A stretch of 64,000 nucleotides of DNA, from positions 124,001-188,000 of the forward strand of contig JABBOT010000005.1 in NCBI GenBank assembly GCA_016165875.1, given 5' to 3'. Of the stretch, positions 26,737-38,812 are shown piece after piece. The stretch's first letter is position 1. Each line of letters opens with the position of its first letter. Made by a program: the position numbers and the translations under genes. The stretch comes from Acanthopleura granulata. Taxonomy: Eukaryota; Mollusca; Polyplacophora; Chitonida; Chitonidae. Under the pieces are notes generated by a model that was not told the DNA's origin, searched no databases, and worked only from the letters and a program-made list of their open reading frames with translations.

Positions 26737-28469
26737 CAAATAGTCACGCGTAAACGGTGAAATCCGGGCTCTACTCAGCTTACCCCAGATAGGGTTTTAT
26801 TGCAGTAGTAATAATTAACAAGACCCTTCCTTTGACTATAGGGGTGATTCGAGTTCGAACTCCTTTGTCGTGGAAGGTAAAAAGAGTTCAACTGTGACAT
26901 ATGACTTGTCCAAAATATCAGGCAATTTTGTTGATTTTAATTTACCGATCACCTGTCTAGCCATGTTAGGGAAGTACAAACGGTGTCTGCTTCAATCGGG
27001 AGCCTCTTAAATTAAAAAACTTCCAGCTCCTCAATCTTCCCTATCGTATGAGTAGTCTAAGTAACTTTTTAAGAAACTTTTCTTAGACGCCCGTGTTATA
27101 GTAAATGTAGTCAGAAATAGTTGCCTAACATTTTTGACAGGTCACATGGTACAGTGCGGCTTTTTCTCATCATTAGCGATTAGAGATTTCGATCTCGAAA
27201 CTCCCCTATTGGAAAAAATTAATCAATCATCAGCAAAGAAATCCAAATCAGGCGTCGTTGTGGCCATTTTTATACCATAGTAATTGTAAACCGGAACTGA
27301 TATTCCAGGCCATTTCCCACAAGGGCATTTCAGAAACAACTCTCACTGCAAACCTCCGAGGGTGTGAGAAGGTATGTAAAGATTAAAATTCCATGGAAGC
27401 CCTGTAAAAAGCAGAATTGAACAGTTTTCAAAGACATTTAGGCCGACACAAGTGTTGTGATGTCCGCAGGCCTATCTGTGTGTTATACCATGGCCTGGAT
27501 TTATTCCTGTGAAGACCCATTTTGGTACAGGAGGTCTTCCTTTGATATGAACTTCCTTTGGTATGAACTTCCTTTGATGTGAACTTATGGAGGACGGAAG
27601 GTGTTTATTACACTTAAGTTTATTTTAAGTTCAAACGGGCTGAGTAGAAATATCATGTTTTAAAAATGGCTGCAGTAAAAAGAGTGAAACCATTGGGGCG
27701 AGGATAGTGTAATAGCTGGGAAATGGTTGTCCGTAATGGAATAAATTTAGTTTCTTTCCAATTTATTTCTGTTGCAGTTTTAATCTTACTGATCATGCAA
27801 ATACCTGGTAAGTAGCACCCCCCCCCCCCCTCAAACAAATGTGCAGTGGTGTCAATTGTATCGAGTGTTGTTAATTGCGATTTATTAGCCACGGGGCCAG
27901 AAGCACTCAAAATATAGTACGACCCGTGGAGACTCACATTCTGGATGCTGCGACCTACTTAGACTTCTAAACAGCCAAACTTGGTCTCATTTCCAGGATG
28001 CGTCGGAAACAATGTAAAGCGTCAGTTACTGGCTCCATCTCGCTCATCAGTTACTCAAGATTTACGTTCCCTTGCTTCATGGATGATCCAGCTCAGGTGA
28101 CGAGTGGTAAAACAGGCAGCATTTCCGTGTGTACTTGCTCTGCTCACGTGTAACAGACTGAACTCAGTCTATACGTTATTTTCCCCAATATCTCAGCGAG
28201 CAGACTATAAAGTTAGCAAGTTTATATATCTCCGTCAGCAGTTTGCTAAGATCGATCTGTGTTGTAGGGCACACGCCATTCATCAACCATCCTCTCTTAA
28301 ACCGGGGTAGGCGTAAAATCTCCGAATCTCCACCTCAGGCCGGCCACGTCACATACATAATTCATCGCTCAGATTCACTTAATACGTCTCTGGAAGCAAT
28401 CGGTTGTTGCAGCGGTGCAGAAATTTACAAGCGTCAGCACAATAGCTTCGAATCATTCACCCAGTTTAT

Positions 28470-29690
28470 AGAGGATTTGGAATATAGGGAATGTACCTGT
28501 AACAGCTTAGATCTAACTTGAGCATGTGACGTCTAGATGTAATATTCAGTTTCCACTTATTTCTGTGTGACTTGTCTTTAAAGGATATTCAACGCACCTA
28601 AATTCAAGTGCAAACCTTGTATGTCTTTCAGAACGTGCAAATACATTCGTTTTGCAGCATCCGCTTTATAGATTTAGCGAAAGTTGTTACTTACTAGCGC
28701 TGAAGACATCCACGATGACATCGCACCAATTTTGGTCGATACTCTATGACTTTAACACATGAAATGATCAAGTTATTTCGGGAACGAATGGGCTAAGAAT
28801 AGACATCACAGTTCAATAGGATCATGGCCTCCACCAAGAGGCCATGGGATCGGTCGAGTTTCAGAACGTCTCAGGGCCTCCAGAAGCTCAAATACAAGCT
28901 CTACTGGTATTACATGGCCATCAAGAACAATAAAAAACACAACTATTTTGTGTCCTAAATTTCTCAAGGAATATAATTTCCTTGAGGCAAAATATAATAC
29001 TAATACTCTGCTTCATAACAGTGTCTACATGTACTTAGCTCTGCAGTAGGCAGTTTACCGCGGCCTGTAATGTAAGTAGTTCTTTTCCATACTTCGGGAA
29101 ATCTTTTTTCACGCCAATAGAAGCGTATTGATAAAGCAGCAAAAAGACACTATACAGCGTGTGCAGTAATATTTATTAAAAGCCAATGACAGTGCCTGTA
29201 TTGATTTATAACCGACATGAAAACTAAATGTTTGATTTACACCTCAATATGTGAATCTAACCCGATTCTATTGTAAATTATTAGCTACAGATGTCTCTGC
29301 TTGTATCGATGTGAAACTGACGTGTCCAAAAATGTTCAGTTTTCATTCACAAACTGAAGGTAACGTTATGCAGGCCTACAAGCTGTGAGTTTCTGAGCTG
29401 AATTTTTTCTTAGCAGAAGAACGTTTGTCTTACATCATAGAATACGCCGTGCAAATCTGTACGCATCGGTGGAAAAAAACTTTTCAGAAAGACCAGTCAA
29501 AGGTCTCGAGTTTACTCCGGAATCCTTCGGCTTTAAATCAGATCAAGATTGGCCAAGCGTTATACGCTATTCACGAGTATGGCGTTAACTTAAAGCAAGC
29601 ATTCACCATACAGCGGTTTCGTTTACACAGCGGTTTTGTTTCTTTTCGTCCCATCACAAGGCCATCTTCTTGTAGAAAGCAAAGTCTTTA
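28470..29690. other. Intergenic, nothing supported
   Basis: AT-rich sequence. A 95-codon frame at 29425-29712 has no recognisable features. Confidence 0.4.
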
Positions 29691-29694
29691 TATT

Positions 29695-30160
29695 GATTGG
29701 ACCATTGATTGATTGATTGGATTCCCCTTGACACTACCACATACACCCTGCCCAGTCCGTCACACATGGCCTGTACAGAAATTGACTTGTTTATAGTGCT
29801 GTCTGATTGAAACACAATCCCCATGCCACCACTACACAACCCTGGCCAGTCCGTCACACAGGGCCTATACAGCAATGTGCTAATGGACGTATTTATAGTG
29901 CTACTTGATTGGACCACACCATAACACAAACCATGACTAGTCCGGCACACAAGGCCTAACAGCATTAACATAATGAACCTGTTTACAGAGCTGTCTGATT
30001 GGACCACCATCCCCAGGACACCACAACACAAACCCTGGGCAGTCCGTCACACAGGGCCAATACAGCAATATCCTGACTTTTTTATAGTGCGTGCTGATTG
30101 AACCACTATCCCCATGACATCATTACATAAAGCCTCGCCTCGTCACACAAGGTAATAATA
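29695..30160 (+). repeat. Tandem repeat, unit about 90-100 bp, about 4.5 copies
   Basis: Units contain CCTGGCCAGTCCGTCACACA, then GGGCCTATACAGCAATG and TTTATAGTGCTGTCTGATTG. The repeated CAGTCCGTCACACA sites are near 29752, 29842, 29934 and 30035. Confidence 0.8.
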
Positions 30161-30809
30161 TATTATATTCAGTGGGGACTGAAATCGAACATTTGACCTG
30201 AGCAGTCACGTTGTCCTGTGTGAACACCTCAGACAACTAATTAGTCGCCCACTGTAACTGCCGGCATACGTCTGATCCGTCGCAAGTTCTAGTTTCTCGT
30301 GATGTCTTTCACCGCCGTAATGTAAGGAAAATATGCTCAAGTATGGCATAAGACAGATAATCAGATAGAGCAAAAATAACACAAATGCGGTCAATGTGAA
30401 TGAGTTTGTGTAGAACGATTCCAGTTTCGTCAAAATTGCCTTGACGAAACTAAAATTCAAGTATGTTAATAAAAGCAAAGAAAAAAATACTTCTTTAGTG
30501 TGCCAATCTCTTTATCTACTTGGAAATGAGCATACATAAATCATGTTGTGAAATCTGAATGCTCCCGTTTGACTCGTACATCACCCAATAAACTCACCCA
30601 AAAGAAACACCTTTTTAATTTGCTGCTGTGTTTATGCACTTTGAAGTGAGCTTATATTGATATTGTTTCTAAATGTGAATGTACCAATTTAAGTGTACAA
30701 AAGCATATATATATACAATATTGTGCAGATTAAATGCACAAGTTTAAGGCCGATATACCAGCTCCTAGTCAGAGATAACCGCATGATCTAGATGTAACTC
30801 TGTACGGTG

Positions 30810-31055
30810 TCATGTTGGAAATGGGGCACTGTAAACACAGACAGCCTCATCCGGGAACATCCAAGTTCGCCCAAATACTGGCTTCTCAAAATACCAGTTA
30901 GAATTTAGTCCAGAACGCTTTGTTGATTCAAAGTTGATGCCCTGTCCGGGATCCAGCACCACGCCGATCCGAATGTCCCTGGAGCGCACGCCCAGGTAAT
31001 GAGGGTTCCCATCCGGGTCGGTGTTGGCTGACCACCGCAGGTCAGATGGTGGCAC
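30810..31055 (-). CDS. Unidentified terminal exon candidate
   Basis: An 81-codon open stretch on the minus strand follows an AG acceptor (GTGCTGCAG) and ends in TGA. The peptide begins VPPSDLRWSANTDPDGNPHY and ends near FPDEAVCVYSAPFPT. Its Trp/Pro/Asp-rich, GC-richer composition is unlike the surrounding AT-rich DNA and looks coding. I do not recognise the family. No other exon of such a gene was found upstream on this strand (31-36 kb), and the polypyrimidine tract is weak, so it may be a relic of a gene or an exon with a distant partner. Confidence 0.4.
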   Translation of the reverse strand: MPPSDLRWSANTDPDGNPHYLGVRSRDIRIGVVLDPGQGINFESTKRSGLNSNWYFEKPVFGRTWMFPDEAVCVYSAPFPT

Positions 31056-31855
31056 CTGCAGCACCTACGCTTCACAACATCTTTGAACCTTTATATGTTT
31101 ATGTAACTTTACTTACCATGCTGTTAACATACAAACAGCGTATTGTTATGTGTCATTCTAGGTTTACATCTTTGGTGAATTCATGAAAATATAAAATTAA
31201 TCACTCGTATTACTCCCTAATGAGGCCAAATGGGAATAGAACGATTTTCAAACACCAATCAACCTTGAAGACAAAGTAGCGAGTGTACTTTGTGGTGTAT
31301 TACCCGAAACTGGGTGAAGATAAATGTATATTTATAATTCAGCACAAGTAATGTCTTTGGGTTCACAGTCTTGTGAAGTCTATATTTGCTAAGCATAGTG
31401 CAATAGCTTGAAGGCGTTTGGGATACTTATTGTTGTATTTTACGTGGAAATTACTCGCGGAATATTAAACTGGATATTCATGCCTAGAAAATAGAATGCC
31501 TTCCCTATATCATTGAAAGCTCTTGACTGTTTCTCAAGTACAAGTTACAAGCATTATTTTATGTTTATATGTATTATTTATAACACATACCTTTAGGAAG
31601 TGATGTTATATGTTCTTGTGGAAATATATCATGATATTATCCACTTGGAACTCCCCCGGGATTAAGGATTAGATTCATTATCTTCCCGCCTTATACAAAG
31701 CAGGCATACAATTATAAATTTGGCTTCAGGCATAAGGAAGCCCTGCATAAAAAGTCGCAATTTCTGGTCCGTCTTGGGATCACTATTAGAGGTGCGAAGT
31801 CCAAATTTAGCTTTTGTGTGTGAATGAGAGTACACTGAAAATACGCAAGACCCTT

Positions 31856-32012
31856 TTGTTTTATTTATTTATATATTTGATTAGTGTTTTACACCGTACT
31901 GAAGAATATTTCACTTATACGACGGCGGCCAGCATTATTATGGGAGGAAACCGGGCTGAGCCCAGAGGAAACCCACGGCCATCCGCAGATTGCTGGCTGA
32001 CCTTTCCATGTA
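31856..32012 (-). mobile_element. SINE, family 2, 5'-truncated
   Basis: The tail half is present on the plus strand: TTATTTATTTAT, TTACACCGTACT, TATACGACGGCGGCCAGCAT, GAGGAAACCGGGC and CATCCGCAGATTGCTGGC. The tRNA-like head is missing. Confidence 0.8.
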
Positions 32013-32019
32013 TGCAAAA

Positions 32020-35000
32020 CAATTTTGAGTCAGGAAACAAAACACTAGTGTTTTAATTTATACTCATCGATGCTATTATTTATGCGCTCACCAATATTAA
32101 CTATTAATATACATTATTGTCTTTTTATAAGATATGCATGGGAAAGTTCTATTTTTGGAGTAATGTTTTCTCCCCGAGGCATAAATGAGGGAGATACATT
32201 TACTCAATAAACGTCCTATTATATATCTAATTAGATCTTGCACCGCCTAATATTAAAATATAATCATTAATATGATGTTATTTGATTAATTTCTTTTCCA
32301 ATACAGTCACATAATAATAAATTCCTCTAATATTGAAAGCCCAACGGGCCTTAGCAAGTAATATGCCATATGAGTATATTTTATGAAAACTATTACAAGT
32401 CGGTGTAGTGTAATGTCATCTGTTTATTTTCCAATTGCTTCTAGAGTTTTACGCAGTATTGGTTAAACATAGAACTGTTGCACATTCAGTGTTATATTAT
32501 TGAGTTTATAACTGTGCAGAATCTTAAATATGAATGCTTTGCTCTTCCTTTCAAATTACTTTATAAATCAAACATCATTCTTGAGTAAAAACAAAATATT
32601 TCAAACGTATAAAATAAATGTATAAAACGTAAGTGAGTGAAGAGTTTTGTTATGGACGAGCTTTACTGACCCCTGCAAAACACCCGAATTCAGTTCCAAG
32701 AGCTTACGGACGTTGGTTCGGGTGCTTTCATTTCGTACGCTTTTTGACTGAGGACAAAGGATTAAGGACAGAGACAGAAAAGGTACTGTATCCTATTTAA
32801 GTTTTGGCACAATATCTCCAATAATGTTATAGTATTCTTAAAGGTTATGACTCACAGAATCATTAAGCGTAATTGTGGAGCAAGGCAAAGGGAATTTACG
32901 CCCGCATGTTAAAATGAAGCTTTGTTAGATAAGACGTCGTGCCGTTGTTGTTGGCAGGCTGACGGAACCCGCCTGTTGTGCGCCATCTAACACTGCGTAA
33001 CGTATACTCAGTATTCAGTGTGTTACTTTCAAGACTTCTATCGCCTTAAAAGTGCATTTTCGGCAACTTTTGGAGTATGTTAATTTTATCGTCTACGTGT
33101 ATGCTTCGAACTCTATTTTGGGGACTTGTAAGGTTGATGCTCTTGTTTATATCACGCGGCCTAGGATATGATGTCAGTTTGGCGTAGAATCTGCTTATCA
33201 ATGCCCAGTAACAGCTACTTACTACACATGTGTAAATTTCCATATGTAGCCTAATAATTCTTATATGGAGCATCCCACTTGTACCTTTCGAAAATGTCAG
33301 AGTTTATGCTACTGAACAACTGAATACATCAGACATAAACAGAAAACTCTAAATGATAGATTTGAAAATACTGTTCTCAGGAATGTACAAAGCTTGTTTT
33401 ATGTGTTACTCTGGGTGGTTATGTCGAAAGTTTAAGAAGTTCTGCATGTTCTAGTCCATGTCATTGTCTTACAAAATAAAATGACATGATGATAAATAAT
33501 TTAATTAGTTTCTAGTGCTGATATGTTCTATATATTCTATGTATTCTGGTGTTCATTTTGATGGGTTGATAATTGAGCTGTGTAAAATAGACACAAGTAG
33601 TCACGTGTACAGATCTACACATTTTCTGCAGAATGGCATATGTCTAAGTCGATTTTTATGTATGTGTTGTTCGAGTGGGGTGGAACTTCGAGCACTGGTT
33701 AATAACTGACAAAGTTGATCGATACAGCTTGCACACTCTACACACCAAATCATCCTGTAAGGTTTTTTTGTGCTTTCCATGTTGATTTGAAGAGCAAGTG
33801 TGAATGATGATTCATAATCTTTAACCTCATTTATGTTGTGACTTGCACTGACAGACAGTTTATGCGATGTTCTATTGTCAAGATTTAAGCATGTTTTGAA
33901 TACCCATATGCCTGTAGATTTGTGTCTGAGGTTTAAAGTTTGAAAATGCTTTGTTTTGCTCCCCACCTGTAGGATATTAACCAAAATTATTACCCTGTCC
34001 GAGGAATCTTATCAGATCTGCATAACTATAATCCACACGCTGCTTATTTGACACTAGAAGGCTGGTCCTGGAAACATTGTGGTACAAATATTTTCATTAC
34101 TTGTTTTAATTCACTGCCTGTAATATTTCAGAAAATAGCTGATTAAATACTGGTGGCATCATCATTGTAGCATACGACACTGAATGAGGGGGTGGTGAAG
34201 AGTCGATCTGGGTCATCAAAGATACAGGTGAAGAGTCGATTTGGGTCATCAGAGATATAGGTGAAAGAGAAAAAAACCCATCATATGTTCAGTCGCAATC
34301 ACTATTTAAATATCAATTTTTCTTGAAAAAATCTGTGCTCTACTGACTACGTTTGTTTTAGTTTGTTTGCCTACATGTCTAAATTACTAAGTGATAAAGT
34401 TAATTTGTCCCTGTGTTTAAAGTGTCATCAGGTTCTCACATATAGAAATTAACAGGGTTTTAGATTGTTATTGTAACTATTGCATGCTTGAATGTAATAA
34501 TTAGAGCTTGTGCATGTTTTCCTGTATACACATATGTTTATCATGTAGTGCCACTGAGGAGTTTTAAGTAATACATAATTAGTCTAATAGACATCTCTGA
34601 AAAATGAACACTTAATTGTGACTCGATATTACCACATTAAAGTTTTGCAAGCTTCAGAGTAGTGATTATAATAAACAAGCAACAATATATATATATATTG
34701 CTTATGGGTATGGGCTGTTAAAGAAATTTTTAAACATGAAAACACCAATGTTATGATATGTTATCAAGAACATTAACCCTGTTACCTCTGAAATCGTGAA
34801 CTGAGGTCTACAAGTTAGATAAGTTAGGATTAACAAAACAAAACAAAACACATCCGTAATCCTGGATTACAGTGAATGGCTGTGATGACAGAATAGGGGG
34901 AGGGGGAGGCAGATGGTGTAATAGAGACATGGTACCCTACTGTTAAGATTGGTAAAGTCTGGTGGATTTAATTAAAACAGTATCTTGCCTAGCCTATGTC

Positions 35001-35460
35001 AGATTCGCGATCCTCTGGCATGGAAGAGTTATAACGAGAATTGAAATGCTTACTGAAGTTGCAAAGAACTCCTTTATGAACATGGTGTGGTAGATTTCAC
35101 AGATTATAAACAAAATTCATTGTCTATAAATTTACGAAAACTTAGTGTGAAGTAATAGTCACGGTGTCTAGATCACAATCTATGATTATCGATTAGCGGA
35201 GAGGAAGCCTATAATCAAAGTGTCCGTATCATAATGATCTGTTTGACACAATCGACATTGCTCTGGGCTCACTGACTCATTATTAAACGCATGCGTCATT
35301 AATGCGAAAATATCATGAAAGGAAATTTAAACAGCAGAGATTAAGAAAGAAAGCGGATCTTTGTGCCGTTAAACACTGTGCCCAGAATGGATACAGTTCG
35401 TGAGACGACTCATAGCCCATTTACTTTATCAGTAAAAGAGACGGGTCATCGAGCACATGT
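32020..35460. other. Intergenic, nothing supported
   Basis: AT-rich. A 127-codon minus frame at 33601-33984 has no domain pattern. A two-copy 36-bp repeat (GTGAAGAGTCGATCTGGGTC) lies at about 34194-34265. Confidence 0.4.
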
Positions 35461-35474
35461 ACACAGACTGCGTA

Positions 35475-35650
35475 TATGACCACACTAAGCGTCTCGATAA
35501 GCTTTGAGCCATCCACAAACAAGCGGCTTTTAGAATAATGGGCCATTAAAAAAATACCAACACATGATGTTCTGCTAAAAGGATTGTGTTTTATTGACTA
35601 ACATCAACGTCGAAGAACCTGGAAACAAGATCAAACGACACGAACAAGTC
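35475..35650 (+). pseudogene. Fossil non-LTR retrotransposon fragment (reverse transcriptase C-terminus)
   Basis: A frame with stops reads RLDKL-stop-AIHKQAAFRIMGH, followed in another frame by DVLLKGLCF and QRRRTWKQ. This resembles the 'IHKQAAR ... L..L....RR' end of LINE reverse transcriptases. Several stops and a frame change show it is long dead. The match is short. Confidence 0.35.
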
Positions 35651-36514
35651 GCTGAGAAAGCCAAACAACCATTTTGTAAGCACGATCTGGTGGAACGGAC
35701 ATGTTTGTGTCATTTTCACTCTTTTTTTACTACACAGCATCGTTCATTTTAGACTCACAGCAAACACTAAAAAAAAACCCGAATGCTTTCAGTGATAATT
35801 TAGTAATGAAGCCATAGACTATGAGTTGGGAGTTTCTCGGACAACGCCATGGAAACAGTCTTTGTACAACCCATTAAGACCGTAAAATAAAAAATCCTCA
35901 ATTTTTTCATGATCTTTTTTAGATGTACTTTTACCATTAACAATTGCTTTAATACCGTCTTTATTTGACTTCATACTTCTGACTGACGCTTGCATGGTTT
36001 TTAAAAAAAAGTTTGACTACATAGAAAATGTTAAAAAAAAAAAAAAACAAACATAAAAGAAGCTATATTTTTCATCGAAATAGTAGGTACATGACTTTTC
36101 CTTGCGTGGTGATTAACCACGAAATACATGTATCAAAACCATCATTGTATGGATGTGATCTAAATTACAGGAATTAATCCTGGTTCTCAACGTTCTTTTT
36201 TTTAAACTGAATTAAAGTGGTTTTACACGTTCCACTTCACACATTAGATATAAATAGTTTTGATGCACAAAGGGTTTCTCCTACCTGACGTAAAATACAC
36301 ATATAGCACTGTAATAAAGTCTGGTTTCTTGTTTTCGGTACTTAGGAGTGGCTTCTAGCACCGCATTTTCATTGTCGGTAATTTTGCGGTTTGTCAAGCC
36401 AAAGTCGTCAAACATCACGACTGTGCATTTAGCCCACAAATTACAATAGGCCTGATGTAATTGTAGCCTCACTTGGTCCCAGCGATATTCATTATACATA
36501 TACTGATTACACTT

Positions 36515-37640
36515 TACCACGAGACATTGGAGCTGTCCATCTGTATGCTTGCATCAACAGACATTGGAGCCATCCATCTGTATGCTTGCATCAAGAGACA
36601 TTGGAGCCGTCCATCTGTATGCTTGCATCAAGAGACATTGGAGCCGTCAATCCGTATGCAGGCATCAAGAGAATACCGGCACCATGATGCATTGGAACTG
36701 TCCATCTGTATGTTTGCATCAACAGGCATTGGAACCGTTCATCAACATTACCGGTGCAAGACACATTGGAACGGTCCATCCGTATGCTCGCATCAACAGA
36801 CATTGGAACCGTCCATCTGTATGCTTGCATCAAGAGACATTGGAGCCGTCCATCTGCATGCTCGCATCAGCAGACATTGGAGCCGTCAATCCGTATGCAG
36901 GCATCAAGAGAATACCGGCACCATGATGCACCGGAACTGTCCATCTGTATGTTTGCATCAACAGGCATTGGAACCGTTCATCAACATTACCGGTGCAAGA
37001 CACATTGGAACGGTCCATCCGTATGCTCGCATCAACAGACATTGGAGCTGTCCATGCGTATGCTCGGATCAAGAGACTTTGGAGCTGTCCATCTGTATGA
37101 TTGCATCAACACACATTGGAACCGTCCATCAACATTACCGGTGCAAGACACATTGGAACGGTCCATCCGTATGCTCGGATCAAGAGACATTGGAGCTGTC
37201 CATCTGTATGCTCGCATCAACAGACATTGGAACTGTCCCTCCGTATGCAGGCATCAAGAGAATACCGGCACCATGATGCACTGGAACTGTCCATCTGTAT
37301 GTTTGCATCAACAGGTATGGATCCGTTCATCAACATTACCGGTGCAAGACACATTGGAACGGTCCATCCGTATGCTCGGATCAAGAGACATTGGAGCTGT
37401 CCATGCGTATGCTCGGATCAAGAGACTTTGGAGCTGTCCATCTGTATGATTACATCAACAGACATTGGAACCGTTCATAAACATTACCGGTGGAAGACAC
37501 ATTAGAGCGGTCTATCCGTATGCTCGCATCAAGAGACATTGGAGCTGTCCATGCGTATGCAGGCATCAAGAGACATTGGGGCCGACCATCTGTATGCTGG
37601 CATCAAGAGATATTGGAGCTGTCCACACCTATGCATCATG
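36515..37640 (+). repeat. Minisatellite, 37-bp unit with higher-order structure
   Basis: The basic unit is ACATTGGAGCCGTCCATCTG plus TATGCTTGCATCAAGAG. A variant block with CATCAACATTACCGGTGCAA recurs near 36742, 36982, 37126 and 37330, giving higher-order blocks of about 145-240 bp. Long open frames run through it in all plus frames (up to 267 codons) because the unit lacks stops. Confidence 0.9.
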
Positions 37641-37744
37641 TGAATACCAGGTAATGATATTCTGGTCTAAGAATCGGACAATTCGGAGCTGCGAGCTGTC
37701 CATTACTGTATTGTTGCAAGAATAGAAAAAAGAAATTTTTTTTT

Positions 37745-38130
37745 TTTTGCTTGCTGTTATCTGACTTCTTATAGTTTATACAAATATATACGCATTAGGT
37801 CTATACCTGTGCTTACGGTCAAACTGCATGCAAAATTTACCATTTCTTATTTTTTGTTTAACCCGTGGAACGGTTTCAAATGTGTGCATCTATAATGATC
37901 GACTTGCTACTTAGAAGGGGTACGTTATACACTAAATTCACAGGATCTAGTCTACCCCGTTATATCATGTTTCCTGCCTCCACCACCAACTGACAGCCAT
38001 ATTGTACATCGATAGATAATAAAAACTTGAACTTGTTGAAGAAATAACTAATTAAATTAATCATTACAAGGGATTTATTTATATACATATGAAATTATTT
38101 TATTAATTGAATTGTTTATGTATTTTTTTT
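37745..38130. other. Spacer upstream of MRPS27, no feature
   Basis: AT-rich sequence. I see nothing supportable. Confidence 0.4.
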
Positions 38131-38134
38131 AGAT

Positions 38135-38285
38135 TAATTTATTTGATTGATGTTTTATGCCTTACTCAAGAATATATCACTTATACGACGGCGGCCAGTA
38201 TCATGGTGGGAGGAAACCGGTAAGAGCCCAGGGGAAAACCCACGACCATCTGCAGGTTGCTGGCAGACCTGTTTTGTGTTTTTGG
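38135..38285 (-). mobile_element. SINE, family 2, 5'-truncated
   Basis: Plus strand shows TTATTTGATTGATGTTTTAT, CTTATACGACGGCGGCCAGT, GGGAGGAAACCGG and CATCTGCAGGTTGCTGGCAG. It lies about 420 bp upstream of the MRPS27 start codon. Confidence 0.8.
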
Positions 38286-38690
38286 GGGGAAATTGGGGTA
38301 TTGTTTATATGGCAGATTTTTGTTAGTACTGAATTTTTTTTCAGGATAAAAAGTTTATATGTAAAAATATTATCCTTTTGAAAATCAAACCGTATTTTAT
38401 GGAACCGCTACTTTGCAGATCCAGACAAGTTGTCCACATATATACAATTGTGCAAAACAAAAAACAGAAAATCTAATGATATTGCATGATACTTGTCGCC
38501 GTACAAGGATCTGTGGAACCAGAAGTTGATTCTTTAGTTGATGAACTGTTATGGAATCAAAGTCACATTTCGGAAATTCCAACTATATGCAGCAAAATGT
38601 ATGGATGGTGACACGCAGCAAGGCAGTCAAGGGAGATAAGCAGTGATTATGTGTAATTTCCGGTCCAGATTTCGCCAGCAAGTGCCGGCG

Positions 38691-38804
38691 ATGAACAGCG
38701 GTGAAAATGAGTGTCACACCTGCATTATATCACAGATATTTAGGCCAGGCGCTTTCCATCGGGCGACTGTTACACCCAAACCGATGCTTGAAGCACCAGA
38801 GTAG
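38691..38804 (+). other. Upstream ORF overlapping the MRPS27 start
   Basis: An ATG lies 16 bases before the chosen MRPS27 ATG in another frame. It opens 37 codons ending at TAG inside exon 1, so it overlaps the main start. If it is in the mRNA it would reduce main-ORF initiation. The transcript start is unknown, so it may lie outside the 5' UTR. Confidence 0.35.
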
Positions 38805-38812
38805 TGATCAAG
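38707..38812 (+). CDS. MRPS27: MRPS27 exon 1: start codon and mitochondrial leader
   Basis: It encodes 35 residues beginning MSVTPALYHRYLGQALSI, with Arg, His and Lys but no Glu and only one late Asp, a typical matrix-targeting composition. It ends in phase 1 with CAAG|GTAAGG, and the leftover G joins CT of exon 2 to give Ala before RRYFLSERY. This frame match across 3.4 kb is the main reason for choosing this start. No TATA box is visible upstream. Confidence 0.8.

Larger units (their letters stand above)
24890..28461. repeat. Segmental duplication 2, copy B
   Basis: Partner of 14900-18368, same orientation, about 10 kb downstream. Its left edge abuts the large 37-bp array. It carries a local 50-bp array (26140-26500) and a near-perfect hairpin (26675-26736) that copy A lacks. 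Confidence 0.88.

Noticed and set aside
26860..26900. tRNA B-box-like GAGTTCGAACTCC
   Set aside because: No A-box at the right distance and no cloverleaf. It is a short palindromic word only.
28243..28521. 92-codon plus frame across the conserved duplication 2 block
   Set aside because: Copy A has a frameshifting indel and stops in the same frame although the DNA is nearly identical.
36473..37449. 267- and 231-codon frames
   Set aside because: They arise from the 37-bp array. Overlapping frames encode the same shuffled words, and there is no start or end context.
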